Assembly (NCBI GenBank): GCA_024704765.1
Contig: JAKMXF010000072.1
Location: 1 to 43,792, forward strand
Reading direction: 5' to 3'
DNA: 43,792 bases
Source: Oopsacas minuta
Lineage: Eukaryota; Porifera; Hexactinellida; Lyssacinosida; Leucopsacidae
In this document: positions 10,920 through 20,123 of the stretch, in pieces
Position numbering within the stretch: position 1 is the stretch's first letter
How the letters are laid out: every line of letters starts with the position of its first letter
Made by a program: the position numbers and the translations under genes
The notes under the pieces: generated by a model
Seen by the model: the letters and a program-made list of their open reading frames with translations, nothing else
The model's database searches: none
Told to the model about the DNA's origin: nothing

Positions 10920-11302
10920 TAGGGCTGTCGACGAATCCTCATTATCTAAGACCCGGATATCGAATCCTTGGGCACAGAATACCCGAGTATTTGAATTACA
11001 GTGGGATTACATGCTTATTTTCTTACCAAAAAAGCACAATAAGTCTACCCATTATACTACGATATATGTTTGTCAATCATACTAAATAGCAATTTGATTT
11101 AATGCAATGGATAACTAAAGATCTATCGTATTATCTTGTCATCAACTAGTAGTAATATTCTGTCAGTCCATTATTTTGTAGTATTCTTGAAATGACCTTT
11201 CAGAAATACTAATGCATCCAAGGAGGAGTCACTTAAACTAGATCTTAACTTCGTGTTGAAAAGGCCTGCTGCAGAGAATGCTCTTTCTGCTTCTACATTG
11301 GN
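10920..11302 (-). mobile_element. 3' end of a hAT element (terminus plus transposase tail)
   Basis: A hAT-style end, TAGGGCTGTCGACGAATCC, starts at about 10920. It lies about 250 bp downstream (minus strand) of the transposase C-terminus at 11171-11302. The spacing fits a 3' UTR and right TIR. The other end was not identified; upstream of 11302 the frame soon meets stops. The two overlapping plus-strand frames at 10867-11089 are chance. Confidence 0.5.
11171..11302 (-). pseudogene. hAT transposase C-terminal dimerisation fragment (ZBED-like)
   Basis: Minus-strand frame with NVEAERAFSAAGLFNTKLRS, followed by SLSDSSLDALVFLKGHF and a TAA stop at 11171-11173. This is the canonical hATC dimerisation motif (…ERAFSAAG…TKLRSSLSD…LDALVFLK). 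The undetermined base at 11302 sits in the codon just before NVEAER. An in-frame HNSRM precedes it, so N is probably an ambiguous base rather than a gap. The catalytic core is missing. Confidence 0.85.
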
Positions 11303-11454
11303 CATTCGTGAATTATGCAATATTATCTTATTTATTCAAATTCTACTAGTTTGATATATCGTATATTTTTATCTCAGAATAAGCGCCTCGCCTTTTGTGC
11401 ACATGAAACTCGGGGCTTATTTGGGAAAGACTTATTGGATCGTAAAGGAAAGCG

Positions 11455-11570
11455 AATTTGTAATCACGTAATCATAATCATGTAATCATAATCAATTGTA
11501 ATCAATTGCAATTCCTCCTGTAATCATAATCATAATCATAATCACTCAGCAGTAATCAACCCCAGGTCTG
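11455..11570. mobile_element. GATTAC-rich hAT end, copy 1
   Basis: The right end, read inward on the minus strand from 11570, begins CAGACCTGGGGTTGATTAC. It is followed by many GATTAC/GATTAT (GTAATC) repeats, a pattern expected of subterminal transposase-binding repeats. It is closely similar to 24810-24920. The left end is not recognisable. The 8 bases after the end are ACTGTGGA. Confidence 0.6.
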
Positions 11571-11815
11571 ACTGTGGATTCGTTGAAAATCTAAGTTTTA
11601 CTATAGCTATATGATTATTTCAATATATACGATAGTATTCATTTGATTCAACTAACTTGACATCCAATTGCTAAAAAATATGGGAATATAATTCTATCAA
11701 TACACCCACTTTACCTGGCTTCATAAACCTGAGAAAATTTGAAACGCGTGTAACAGTAACAATAATAGTTAAAGTAATACTTACAATTGATGACGTGTAG
11801 TATAAGTTAGGATGG

Positions 11816-12150
11816 ATACATTGGGCACCATAACGATGACGTCACCATGGTGGATGTGATGACTACAATGCAAATTTTTATATTTTGAGATTTCGAAAAT
11901 TTGACAAAACATGATTGTTTCGACACATTCAAGAAAATTCCTTTGCTAAGTCAACATTAAGTCACGGAATACTAGAATGCTCAATACTCCGATTTTATAT
12001 GAGAATGAAGAGTACTTCCATCTGATGGAGTGTGGTAGTTGCTAAATGGGATACTTTTCCCATGATAATAATGACGTCACCCTAGTAGAGTAATGATGGC
12101 ATTGCCAAACTTTCCACTTTGAGATTTCGAGAATTTGTCAATTTTGTAAT
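11816..12150. repeat. Two diverged direct repeats carrying TGACGTCA (CRE) sites
   Basis: Segments at about 11816-11910 and 12052-12150 (period about 240 bp) align as: ATGACGTCACC, then a TGATG-rich tract, then TTTGAGATTTCGA and AATTTG. Both hold the palindromic cAMP-response-type site TGACGTCA. Nothing suggests a host promoter here, so I call it a tandemly duplicated repeat unit. Confidence 0.55.
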
Positions 12151-12711
12151 GTCTTAATTAATTTTACAATAAATTGCGATTTCAGCTGTGTCCATTCTCT
12201 ATACTTTCATCCAAGCTTTAAGGACCATACCACTGAAATGGTATGCTCATCTATTTGACACGCGTAGACGATGCATTTGTATGAGAGTCTGTGTAGAATG
12301 TTGATACCATAGAAAGTTAAGGTGAAAACCGTTATCCGTTTGCGTCCTGCATACTCCAGGATAATACTATCTTGCCTAAAACAAAACAATTCAGCAGTTG
12401 CGCCCTCCTCCTTCCCCTAACTGCCACCCTTAAGGCAATGCCATCCCTATAATCGTTATCTAAAATAATGGAAACGCGATCTGTAATAGCCCATGCCTAG
12501 TGACGATTATCATCACACTACCACGGCAAGTGTATAACGAAAAAGGCAGTGTATATGACGAGTCCAAGGAAGAGACGAAACACAGCATGGAATCAGACAC
12601 AAGCAAGTATTTTATCTAATTTCTAAACTCAATTTGTCTTGTCTGTTCCCTTTTGTTGTACGTTAGCTCCCCTCGTGTCTATACAATTAAAATTTATTGC
12701 ACGTATACGCA
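12151..12711. other. Unassigned DNA left of the DD37E element
   Basis: Includes a moderately GC-rich, C-rich tract near 12390-12440. No reading frame, RNA gene or paired repeat was recognised. Confidence 0.4.
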
Positions 12712-14055
12712 CAGGGTGTATAATGTGTCTTGGCAGGTATGAATTCATGATGTTTAAAGTTGATTTAATCAGACCACAATTTATTAATGAATTATATTTG
12801 TCTTACACTTAACTACTGAGTCCTATCTATTACAAATACACTTCTTTATAAATACTTTCACTTTGATTTGTATTTAAACCCATTTTTTGTATTTCTCTTA
12901 TCTTTTTGAAATATGAATGTCAAAAATCATGGTTTGTCGATTCGCCTGGAAGCAATTGCCATGTTGAAACCTGGGATTGAGCACAAGATCGTAGCTTCAA
13001 GGCTAGGTGTCGGTTTGAAGTCGATACAAAGGTGGTGGCATAACGAGATACCTGGAAAATACCAAAATAGTGAACTCCGTCCTGGTAGGATTCCAAAAAT
13101 GAAAAAGGTCTGCAAGATAGTCATCTCAAAATCTCTAGGAAAGAGCGAGAAGTTAACACGTAAACTTGCACGTATTCTCAATGGTAAGGGATATTCTGTC
13201 TCGCAATCAAGTATATATCACTATTTGACCAATTCTTTGGGAGTAAAATCATTCAAACGCCCTAAAATACCTCGATTGACACAGGAAATGAAGGATAAAC
13301 GTCTCCCGTTCGCTAAAGATCACATAAATTATACAATTGTTAACTGGATAAAGGTGTTCTAGTCAGATGAATCACCTTTCCAAGTGTTCTCCATGCCAAA
13401 TCGTCAAAACGGCCGTATCTGGGCTCGAAATTCAAATAACATTGAACCTATCGTTCAGATGAAATTTCCCACAAAAATCAAAATCTGGGGTATGATGTTT
13501 CACAGGGCTCTCTCAAAATTTCACATCATTCCTCCGAAACAAACGATAAATGGAACCTACTTTCGAGATCATATCTTAGCCAAGACGTGTAATGATGCTA
13601 CAAACAGAACTGCAAATACAGGTTCTATTCTGGAGAGATCAATACTTGCTGGCACGTCTGATTTCCTATTCTTGCAGGATGGTGCCCCTCCTCACACTGC
13701 GAACTTGACACAGAGATGGTGTTTAGGACACTTTCCTCGGTTTTGGAGGAAGGTTGAGTGGCTTGGTAACACGCCTGATTTAAACTCGATTGAAAGCCTC
13801 TGATCAATATTGAAAGATCATGCTTGACAAATGGCAAATGCTACCAAGCTGGAAGACTTAATTCTACGAGTCAAATCCGCATGGGCTGACATAGACCCTG
13901 ATATTCTAGAAAATTTAGTTTGTGTATGCCAGCTAGGATACAACTCGTATTAGATAGGAATGGTTGTTATATTGGCAGATGATTGGAACAAATACTCGAT
14001 AACGGAAAATTATATTTACATTTTACTGACCCGCCAAGACATATGATACACCCTG
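12712..14055 (+). mobile_element. Tc1-like DD37E transposon, 1344 bp
   Basis: The left TIR starts CAGGGTGTATAATGTGTCTT (12712). The right TIR, reverse-complemented from 14055, starts CAGGGTGTATCATATGTCTT and continues TGGCGGGT, about 24 of 27 bases matching. The right side is followed by TA. The left neighbour is CA instead of TA, so the target duplication has decayed on that side. Length and a single transposase frame are typical of Tc1/mariner. Confidence 0.9.
12913..13982 (+). pseudogene. Tc1-like DD37E transposase, broken
   Basis: The frame starts at ATG 12913 (MNVKNHGLS). It has an N-terminal paired-type helix-turn-helix region to about residue 110 (SVSQSSIYHYL). The catalytic blocks follow: SDES, QDGAPPHTA and TPDLNSIE. 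Thirty-seven residues separate the second Asp from the Glu, so it is DD37E and not the classical DD34E of Tc1. An in-frame TAG at 13360-13362 precedes SDES. A TGA at 13801-13803 replaces the expected Trp after SIES-L. A second TGA and a one-base frameshift at about 13920 precede the true end MPARIQLVLDRNGCYIGR at 13926-13982. The enzyme would cut and paste the surrounding element at TA sites, but this copy is dead. Confidence 0.92.
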
Positions 14056-14149
14056 TATATGTTGCAATGTAGAAGCGAATTTAGTGTGATCACCAAACTC
14101 TATCTTACACGACAACATATACAAGGTGAGGTAAAGTTTAGCGTTAATA

Positions 14150-14196
14150 ACGGCCCCCACAAGGTTCAGTGTACCTTTCCTTGAGCTCTTTCGAAT
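14150..14196. repeat. Short dispersed repeat, copy 1
   Basis: The block cccacaaggttca, followed by taccttt and gctctttcgaa, recurs with few differences at about 30990-31036. The 14198-14394 palindrome begins directly after it. Its nature is unknown. Confidence 0.5.
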
Positions 14197-14197
14197 G

Positions 14198-14394
14198 CAC
14201 GGGTCTCTCAGAAAATCATATTGATCGAAAAAACGAGGTCCTTGAGATTTTTCATGATTCTTGTGTAGATTTTTCATGATTCTTGTGTAGAATTTTGCGT
14301 AGAATCCGATTCTACGCAAAATTCTACACAAGAATCATGAAAAATCTCAAGGACCTCGTTTTTTCGATCAATATGATTTTCTGAGAGACCCGTG
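14198..14394. repeat. Near-perfect 197-bp palindrome
   Basis: The right arm (14308-14394, 87 bases) is the exact reverse complement of the left arm (14198-14306). The only exception is a 22-base unit that the left arm carries twice in tandem (14247-14268 and 14269-14290). The centre is a single C at 14307. Apart from that duplication no mismatch was found. As DNA or RNA it would form one long hairpin. It crosses two minus-strand open frames, neither of which is credible as a gene. Confidence 0.97.
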
Positions 14395-14999
14395 ACCTGT
14401 CGTATGTTCCGAAATCTTACGAAAATTCCGCAGTGCAAGTGAGGACTCGTGTATAACGTTACCCAGATCATCGGGGGGCCATCCAATTCATATGCTTCCT
14501 GGTAATTTGGACCAGTTACCTCAACACAAAATGCCCAAAATGGATTTCTCTGACATCGCACAGATAAAATGCACTGGCGGAGCAATGAGTAACAAGCAAC
14601 TAAAAGNAGTAATAGGAATTTTACAAAGAAAATTATGATTCCCAGGTTTCAGACTATGGTGAATTTAATGGTAACATTTTCGAAAGCTTATGGGATGATG
14701 AAAAATTCACTCTAAAGCCTATGGTGAAGCCACTGTGCGGCATGTTCAATGATGTCGTTGGTTTTAAGCTTGAGAAGAAGCCTTTTTATAGCCAACATTT
14801 CGTTTGCAACGTTCACCCATTCGATGTCATACTGGTTGACTGAATATGTCCGAATTTGCAGTGTGAAAAATATATTTTTCCAAGACGGAATAGGTCCGAA
14901 TAGAATAAGACCGAATATAATTCAAGACTGGAATAAAAGCCTGATACAGATCCAACGATAGTCCAATCAAATACCACCCAGTTATCCGAACGAATATAC
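14395..14999. other. Unassigned DNA between palindrome and hAT-4
   Basis: Contains one undetermined base (14607). A minus-strand frame at 14274-14585 runs out of the palindrome and matches nothing known to me. The right part may hold the decayed 3' region of hAT-4. Confidence 0.35.
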
Positions 15000-15395
15000 T
15001 CAAATGTCATCTTCTCAGAATAAAATTCGGTCTTAATCATGTTTCCCATGTCATGCTCCTGCATAGTCTTACTTAATCCATTCATTCTGGATAATACCTT
15101 GCGGAGAAAGCCAAGCGATATAACAGATTTCCCGAGGGAATCTTGTGATAGAGAACCGCGACCAAATCAATCTAGTTTGAATTCGGAGCACCAATCTTCT
15201 GTAGACTTACAAGAATTGCCTGAAGTTTTTTTATCATAGTGTTAATTTCCTCAAACTTACAAACCCATCGGACTTCTGTAAGAGAGGAGGCTGCCATTAT
15301 AGGCTGTTTGGGATAACACTCCTTTTGAACAGATTAGAATATTTCCCTGTGACTGGCGATGTTGAAAATGTCATGTAAGGACTTATAGACATTTA
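15000..15395 (-). pseudogene. hAT-4 transposase, part beyond the nested element
   Basis: Directly left of the Tc1-like insertion the minus strand resumes with NVYKSLHDIFNIASHREIF, then SSLTEVRWVCKFEEI and KKLQAIL. This is the segment that follows the C..H.LNL block in TTF/ZMYM1-like hATs. A later frame gives NGLSKTMQEHDM. Stops at REIF* and further frameshifts show decay. The terminal dimerisation motif was not recognised, so the C-terminus is lost or too diverged. Confidence 0.7.
15240..15395. other. Target site of the nested Tc1-like element
   Basis: The bases TA at 15394-15395 and 16721-16722 flank the inserted element, the expected TA target duplication. The host sequence on both sides is the same hAT frame. 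Confidence 0.8.
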
Positions 15396-16720
15396 CAGAG
15401 TGTATCAAAAGTGCTGTCGTATTGTCTATTTGACTACAACATATTCAATACACAATATACACTTATACTCTATTTACCAATATAATGTCCTGACCGATTT
15501 ATAACTTCGATAATACGATTAGGCATACGATTTGTCAAATTTTGAAGAATCACAAGGGCAATCCCTGACCACACCTTTTTCAAGTGAATTATGAGGGAAT
15601 TTATAGTGCTAACTTCGGGGAGTTTACTGAGCTTGTCTGCAAGGATAGACCATAAATTTTCGATCGTATTCAATTCTTGGGAGTTGCGTGGCCAGCCAAC
15701 CTTCGCCCAGTAGTTTGGCAGGTGTTCTGAACACCAAGTCTGAGTGAACTTGGCGGTGTGGGCTGGAGCGCCATCTTGCATAAAAATCGACTGGGACATC
15801 TGTTCAGTCATAGACTGTTCCAAAATGGTGCCAGAATTTGATGTTCTTCTTATCGCTCCATGCAAGTTCCTTTCAATATTATTTCTCGCTATACTCTCCT
15901 TTAACATTCTGTTTCTGAGGGATTATATGGGGACTGAGAGTGCCTGATGAGACATCATCCCCAAACTTGGATTTTCGTCGGGAATTTAACGCATTTGAAT
16001 GGCTGAGCATCGGCCGAACTATGTGACCACACTCGGTCGTTCTGCCTGTTTGGTGGTACAAATAGTTGAAAAGGTGGTTCATGGGACCATAAAACCTTCT
16101 CCCAATCTGTTTACCAATTCTTGTTTGAGGGCGAAGAGGAGTTGATCTTGCATCATTTTAATGCTGAGACGAGGGATTCGCTACCTTTTGTAAAGATAAA
16201 CACTGATGGAATGCATCAAATAGCGATGGACTGTTGAATGTGAAGCGGAAAAACCAGAATTGACCAATGTACGTGCTATAGATCGTGTAGATTTTCCTCT
16301 CTTGCACAAAGTCTTGGATATGATGATTTTAGGATCGCGAGAAAGGATCTTTGGGCGTCCGCACCTGGTTAAAGTACCCAAGGATTGTCCAAGTTTTCCC
16401 GACGGGACCATCTTTAGACTGATCTAATTGAAATATCTAGAACTTCTGACACTTTATTAAGAGTCAAACCAGCCTTTAGAATCCGAATGGCTCCATTTCG
16501 AAGTTCAATACCATGGTCGTTGACATCCATTATGCGAAAAATGTATAAACTTAGAAAAAAATATCAAAATGTGAGAATATAAAATAATTTGTGCAGATAA
16601 ATATACAAAAGAAATTCAACTATCGGAATGATAGCGAAATGATAAGAGTCAGGATTGGGTTGCGAATATTATGAACTTCCGATAATTGTTAGTTATACGA
16701 CAGCACTTTAATACACCCTG
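15396..16720 (-). mobile_element. Tc1-like DD37E transposon nested in hAT-4, 1325 bp
   Basis: The left TIR starts CAGAGTGTATCAAAAGTGCT (15396) and continues GTCGTAT. The right TIR, reverse-complemented from 16720, starts CAGGGTGTATTAAAGTGCTG and continues TCGTAT. TA flanks both sides. TIRs differ in sequence from the element at 12712 beyond CAGGGTGTAT, so it is a related but distinct family. Confidence 0.93.
15470..16530 (-). pseudogene. Tc1-like DD37E transposase (nested copy), broken
   Basis: Reads on the minus strand from ATG at 16528-16530 (MDVNDHGIELRNGAIRILK). There is an early TAA and a frameshift before the MVPSGKLGQ...GTLTRCGRPKI block. The second helix-turn-helix end is SASHSTVHRYL. 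The first catalytic region is lost in frameshifts near 16000-16180. The remainder has MQDGAPAHTA and, 37 residues after the Asp, Glu in NTIENLW. The usual SPDLN is altered to SQELN. It ends MPNRIIEVINRSGHYIGK with the stop at 15470-15472. It is the same DD37E type as 12913-13982 and likewise inactive. Confidence 0.92.
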
Positions 16721-16734
16721 TATAACATTATTTA

Positions 16735-17942
16735 TTCAGTAACTGTTCGAAAATACGCAGCTACAACCAAATTCAAACGGTGCGCAGCACAATAGATGTA
16801 CAGCAACCAAGGGTAACGTCTTTGTTTAGCACCTACACCTTTGTAACACCCGCTCATAACAGATGCGCCGTCTGCTCTAAGTGCCAATAGCGTGGCGGAA
16901 GAACACAACTTTTCAGTGGTTGGCCAAACTCCTTACACAATAATCTGGGCATTAGTTTCTTCTAGCCTGGTGACATCATAAAATCGCTCTTCGTTTTGTC
17001 ATTCGTTTGCAAATCTAAAACAGGTGGACAGCTCTTCACGCCCGCATTATCTTTGCATTCATCAATGTACATTGAATACATCTCCGCGATGTTTAATGGT
17101 TTCTCAATTTGATGACGAACCTCGAAAGCTAACGCTTTTATCAAATCGATTGAGGATCGCTTTGACGTGTAATCGTACGCATTGTATTGTTGTAACATCC
17201 TACCGTGCAGTTGTTTAAATGTTGGATTAGTGCATAGCATGGTCTTGATAAATTCTTTCCACTTTCCAGCATTAACAGATTCATTAGTTTCATCGTGTCC
17301 TCTATATGCTATCCCCTCAGAACAAAAGTACAGATGATACCCCAACAGTGTTTCATGTGTTCTTGATTATTTTCCACTACAGAAGGCCTCAAGGTCTAAC
17401 ATATTTCTAATGCCGGCTATTGGATTCTTTTTCTGGGTACTTTAACTTTCCCAGCGAGTCATGCAAAGTCGGTAATCAGAACTGCGTCATGGGACTTAAA
17501 ACTTCGATTGGTTTCCATCGCCTTTGACCAGGTAGAAAAGCCAATTTAGTAAATGCTGTATCACTTTTTGAAGTTGATGTGCTAAAGTTTCTACAAGCAG
17601 AACAAACGCCTTGTCTTTTCAATGCTGTTTTCAAGCCATGGGAAGCTAGTATAACACATTGCTCAAAAAGAGCGATTATTTTGGTCTCTCGGATAGGACA
17701 GTAAATTTGGCTGCGTTGGTCCGTCTATCAAAGTTCCAAGGCAACTCACATCCACGTCTTGATCAGTTGAAATTGTAGGAGTCAATGTAGAAAATGTCGC
17801 AGAAGGCGCAGATGTAGATGAGATTAGGGTTTCAGTGCTAGCTGGAGAGCAATCCTGATTATTCTCTTCGGCATTTGTTTCCACCCTTTTAGCAAAATAT
17901 GACGTTATTGGTAAAAGGTTTGCGTTATTCGCCTTCCTTTTC
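16735..17942 (-). pseudogene. hAT-4 transposase, N-terminal part (TTF finger, core)
   Basis: Starts MKRKANNANLLPITSYFAKR at 17942 and reaches PTQPNLLSYPRDQNNRSF, the usual lead-in to a TTF zinc finger. The finger itself (about 17345-17660) is spread over shifted frames. The next block is ASEGIAYRGHDETNESVNAG-like and YTSKRSSIDLIKALAFEVR (17345-16962). The core then reads ADGASVMSGCYKGVGAKQR and CAAHRLNLVVAAYFRTVTE near 16740-16870. These are DUF4371/hAT core landmarks: DGAS.MSG and C..H.LNL. Several frameshifts and a stop disable it. It continues beyond the nested element at 15395. Confidence 0.87.
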
Positions 17943-18314
17943 ATTATGATATACGATACGTCTAATATAAAATGCAAAAGATATATGTAAACATAAAATC
18001 AGCCGCTGGCAATAAGAGGTTTTATTGGAGATACTGACTGAGAATACTGAAAGTGTGATGAGTCTCAACTAATTTCGCCCCCCAATATTTCGTTAAGTGT
18101 CCACCACTGTGGAGCTCATTGACTAAACTTTGAATTCGATCGCGATATTCACCATATTTACTTCTAAGACGTTAATACTATTAGTGTCAAATTCCTCTCT
18201 TTGTTCTCTTACCCTTACAATGAAATCAATCACACTTAAATCCATACTTTTACCAAACAGTTGATTTGTTATACAATGGCTATGCTCAGGTTGTACTGAT
18301 ACTAACCCCTTAAC

Positions 18315-18941
18315 CAGGGGTGCCCAACATACGGCCACGCAAGCATGCACTAAGACTTTTGCAGTTTGTAAAATATACTATTTCTTAATGAACAATTCCT
18401 AAGCCACATTTCGATAGCATTCATACTGGGTGTCGAATTTCAAATTATTTGACATTTTGAAGATTCTTATTCATTTTCAATACACAACAGGTGCATGTGT
18501 TTAGTAATAATAATCCTTAGCGGTGTATAGATCTAAACTAGTATAATTCTAAGCTTATAATTGAAATTCAGATACTGCGTTTACTCATACATTAAGAATA
18601 ACTCGAAAATACATTAAAAATGGCTACTATATGGAACAAAACATCGACCATATAGTCAGACATATGCGTCATCAATCATCGTCCATGTCTAAGTAATAAA
18701 TCATTGTCTGTACTCGTGTTAGTGGTGGCATAATGAGTATTCAGGTTTCGTATTAGTATTTTTTATCATTTTCTGTAGTCTGCCAATATTTCATAGTATG
18801 GTCCCTTTCTGTAGCATTTCCACTTGGATATTCCAACAAATTTCCACTAAATAAATCTGAGATTTATAAATTGGTCCATGCCCCACCAAACTATTGAGGA
18901 AGTCAATGTGGCCCGTAATTCAATCGAGTTGGGCACCCTTT
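18315..18941. mobile_element. Non-autonomous hAT element, 627 bp
   Basis: The left end CAGGGGTGCCCAAC (18315) is matched by the right end, reverse complement AAAGGGTGCCCAACTCG (from 18941). The flanks are CCCTTAAC (18307-18314) and CCCTAAAC (18942-18949), an 8-bp target duplication with one difference. Its interior encodes nothing recognisable. The short minus-strand frame at 18123-18350 overlaps its edge and is not supported. Confidence 0.8.
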
Positions 18942-18949
18942 CCCTAAAC

Positions 18950-19921
18950 TAACAGCGGACTGCACTCCAAAAGCTTTTACTATAAGTATATGATACGGCT
19001 TGTGAAAGTAGTACACTCATCGATATTGAAGATTTCTGTGAATTGCAATATTGCAGAAACATTGAAAGAGTGGACCTTCTTGCTAATTGTTCTCCGTAAC
19101 GAAGTAGACATATTGGCGCTGACATACAGTTTGCGGATCAAACCATCAAAAGACTGAAATGTAGAGACCATTAAGTTTACCATGTCTGATGTCCCGGTAA
19201 CCCTAAAACAAAATATACAAGTACAGTCGAAACATGTTATCTTCAAACAATCTTATACCGAGAGTATTAAGAAAAATGAAATTAGCGCAAAGATCGGATT
19301 GTTCACTTAAACGCAAAATTATACTAAGAAAACCAGGTTTTTGAATAAAGCAGTTTTATTATCATATAGTTTTTAACGTAACAGGGTTTAATTAATTACC
19401 TTGTTCGTGACATGTATCTTAAGTTGGAATGATAATCCTTGATTAATCTCGATGCCACTAATGATGGGGAGAATAGAGGTAAAACAAGCAAGGACGCACC
19501 TCCAGGCATAGGACTTTTGCAAAGATATGATTAGGAGCGCGAAAATTGAGGAATTTTACATATGCCATTATACTAAATATCCATCAAAGCGAATGAAATT
19601 TAGAGAGTAGGAGCTATAGAAGTGTGCTCATAATACCCTGAATTTCTCCCTGGTTGCGCTGTAGTACCCATATATTTCTGTGAACCTTTATCAACTAATT
19701 CAATTCACAGTTGGTATTTAGGTGGAAATATGCTTGATTTTCTCATTATTTCTATTATCTCATTAGAGTCAGCCTATCTTCAAACCTAGAAATTCGTAAT
19801 TTAATTCAGTGTATTTGTTGTTATGTTTTCTATTATCGCCAAGTTCTGCTTATCAGAATTTCTGTTCTTCAGTTTGTTTAATTGGATCAAGTTTCATTGT
19901 TGTATTTTTGGCAATTGTAAC
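18950..19921. other. Unassigned AT-rich DNA
   Basis: Holds an 88-codon minus-strand frame (18980-19246) with no similarity I can name. No repeats paired within the window were found. Confidence 0.4.
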
Positions 19922-20123
19922 CATGGCTGGATTCGTTTAAAGGTTAACGGCACAACAGTCAACTAACTAATATTTTTGCATAGTCATGGGTGTATTTTTT
20001 CAGTTCTAGTAAAAACGCTTAATTTATTTAATGGACTAACATTTGCAATGGTTAACCGATTAACTGATCTTATTGATACAAAGTTAACTGTCCCATTAAT
20101 TCGGTTAATCAACCCCAGTCCTG
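19922..20123. mobile_element. Short non-autonomous hAT, about 200 bp
   Basis: The right end read inward from 20123 is CAGGACTGGGGTTGATTAAC, like the ends at 11570 and 24810. The left end near 19922 (CATGGCTGGATTCGTTTAA) is a weaker match. The subterminal regions share GGTTAAC/GATTAAC motifs. The flanks ATTGTAAC and GTTGTTAC agree at 6 of 8 positions, consistent with a decayed target duplication. Confidence 0.5.

Larger units (their letters stand above)
15000..18109 (-). mobile_element. hAT-4 element, interrupted by a DD37E transposon
   Basis: On the minus strand a hAT-style end, CAGTGGTGGAC, starts at 18109, about 170 bp before the transposase ATG. Coding sequence runs 17942 to about 16735. 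It resumes at 15395 and can be followed to about 15000. The gap between is exactly the Tc1-like element 15396-16720. The 3' TIR was not found. Confidence 0.75.

Noticed and set aside
14023-14585. Two minus-strand ORFs of about 100 codons around the palindrome
   Set aside because: Both run through the palindrome and owe their repeated C- or N-terminal residues to it; no family resemblance.
18980-19246. 88-codon minus-strand ORF as another hAT piece
   Set aside because: Loosely hydrophobic/helical pattern but none of the hAT landmarks (DET, GQxYDxA, CxxHxLNL, ERxFS) is present.
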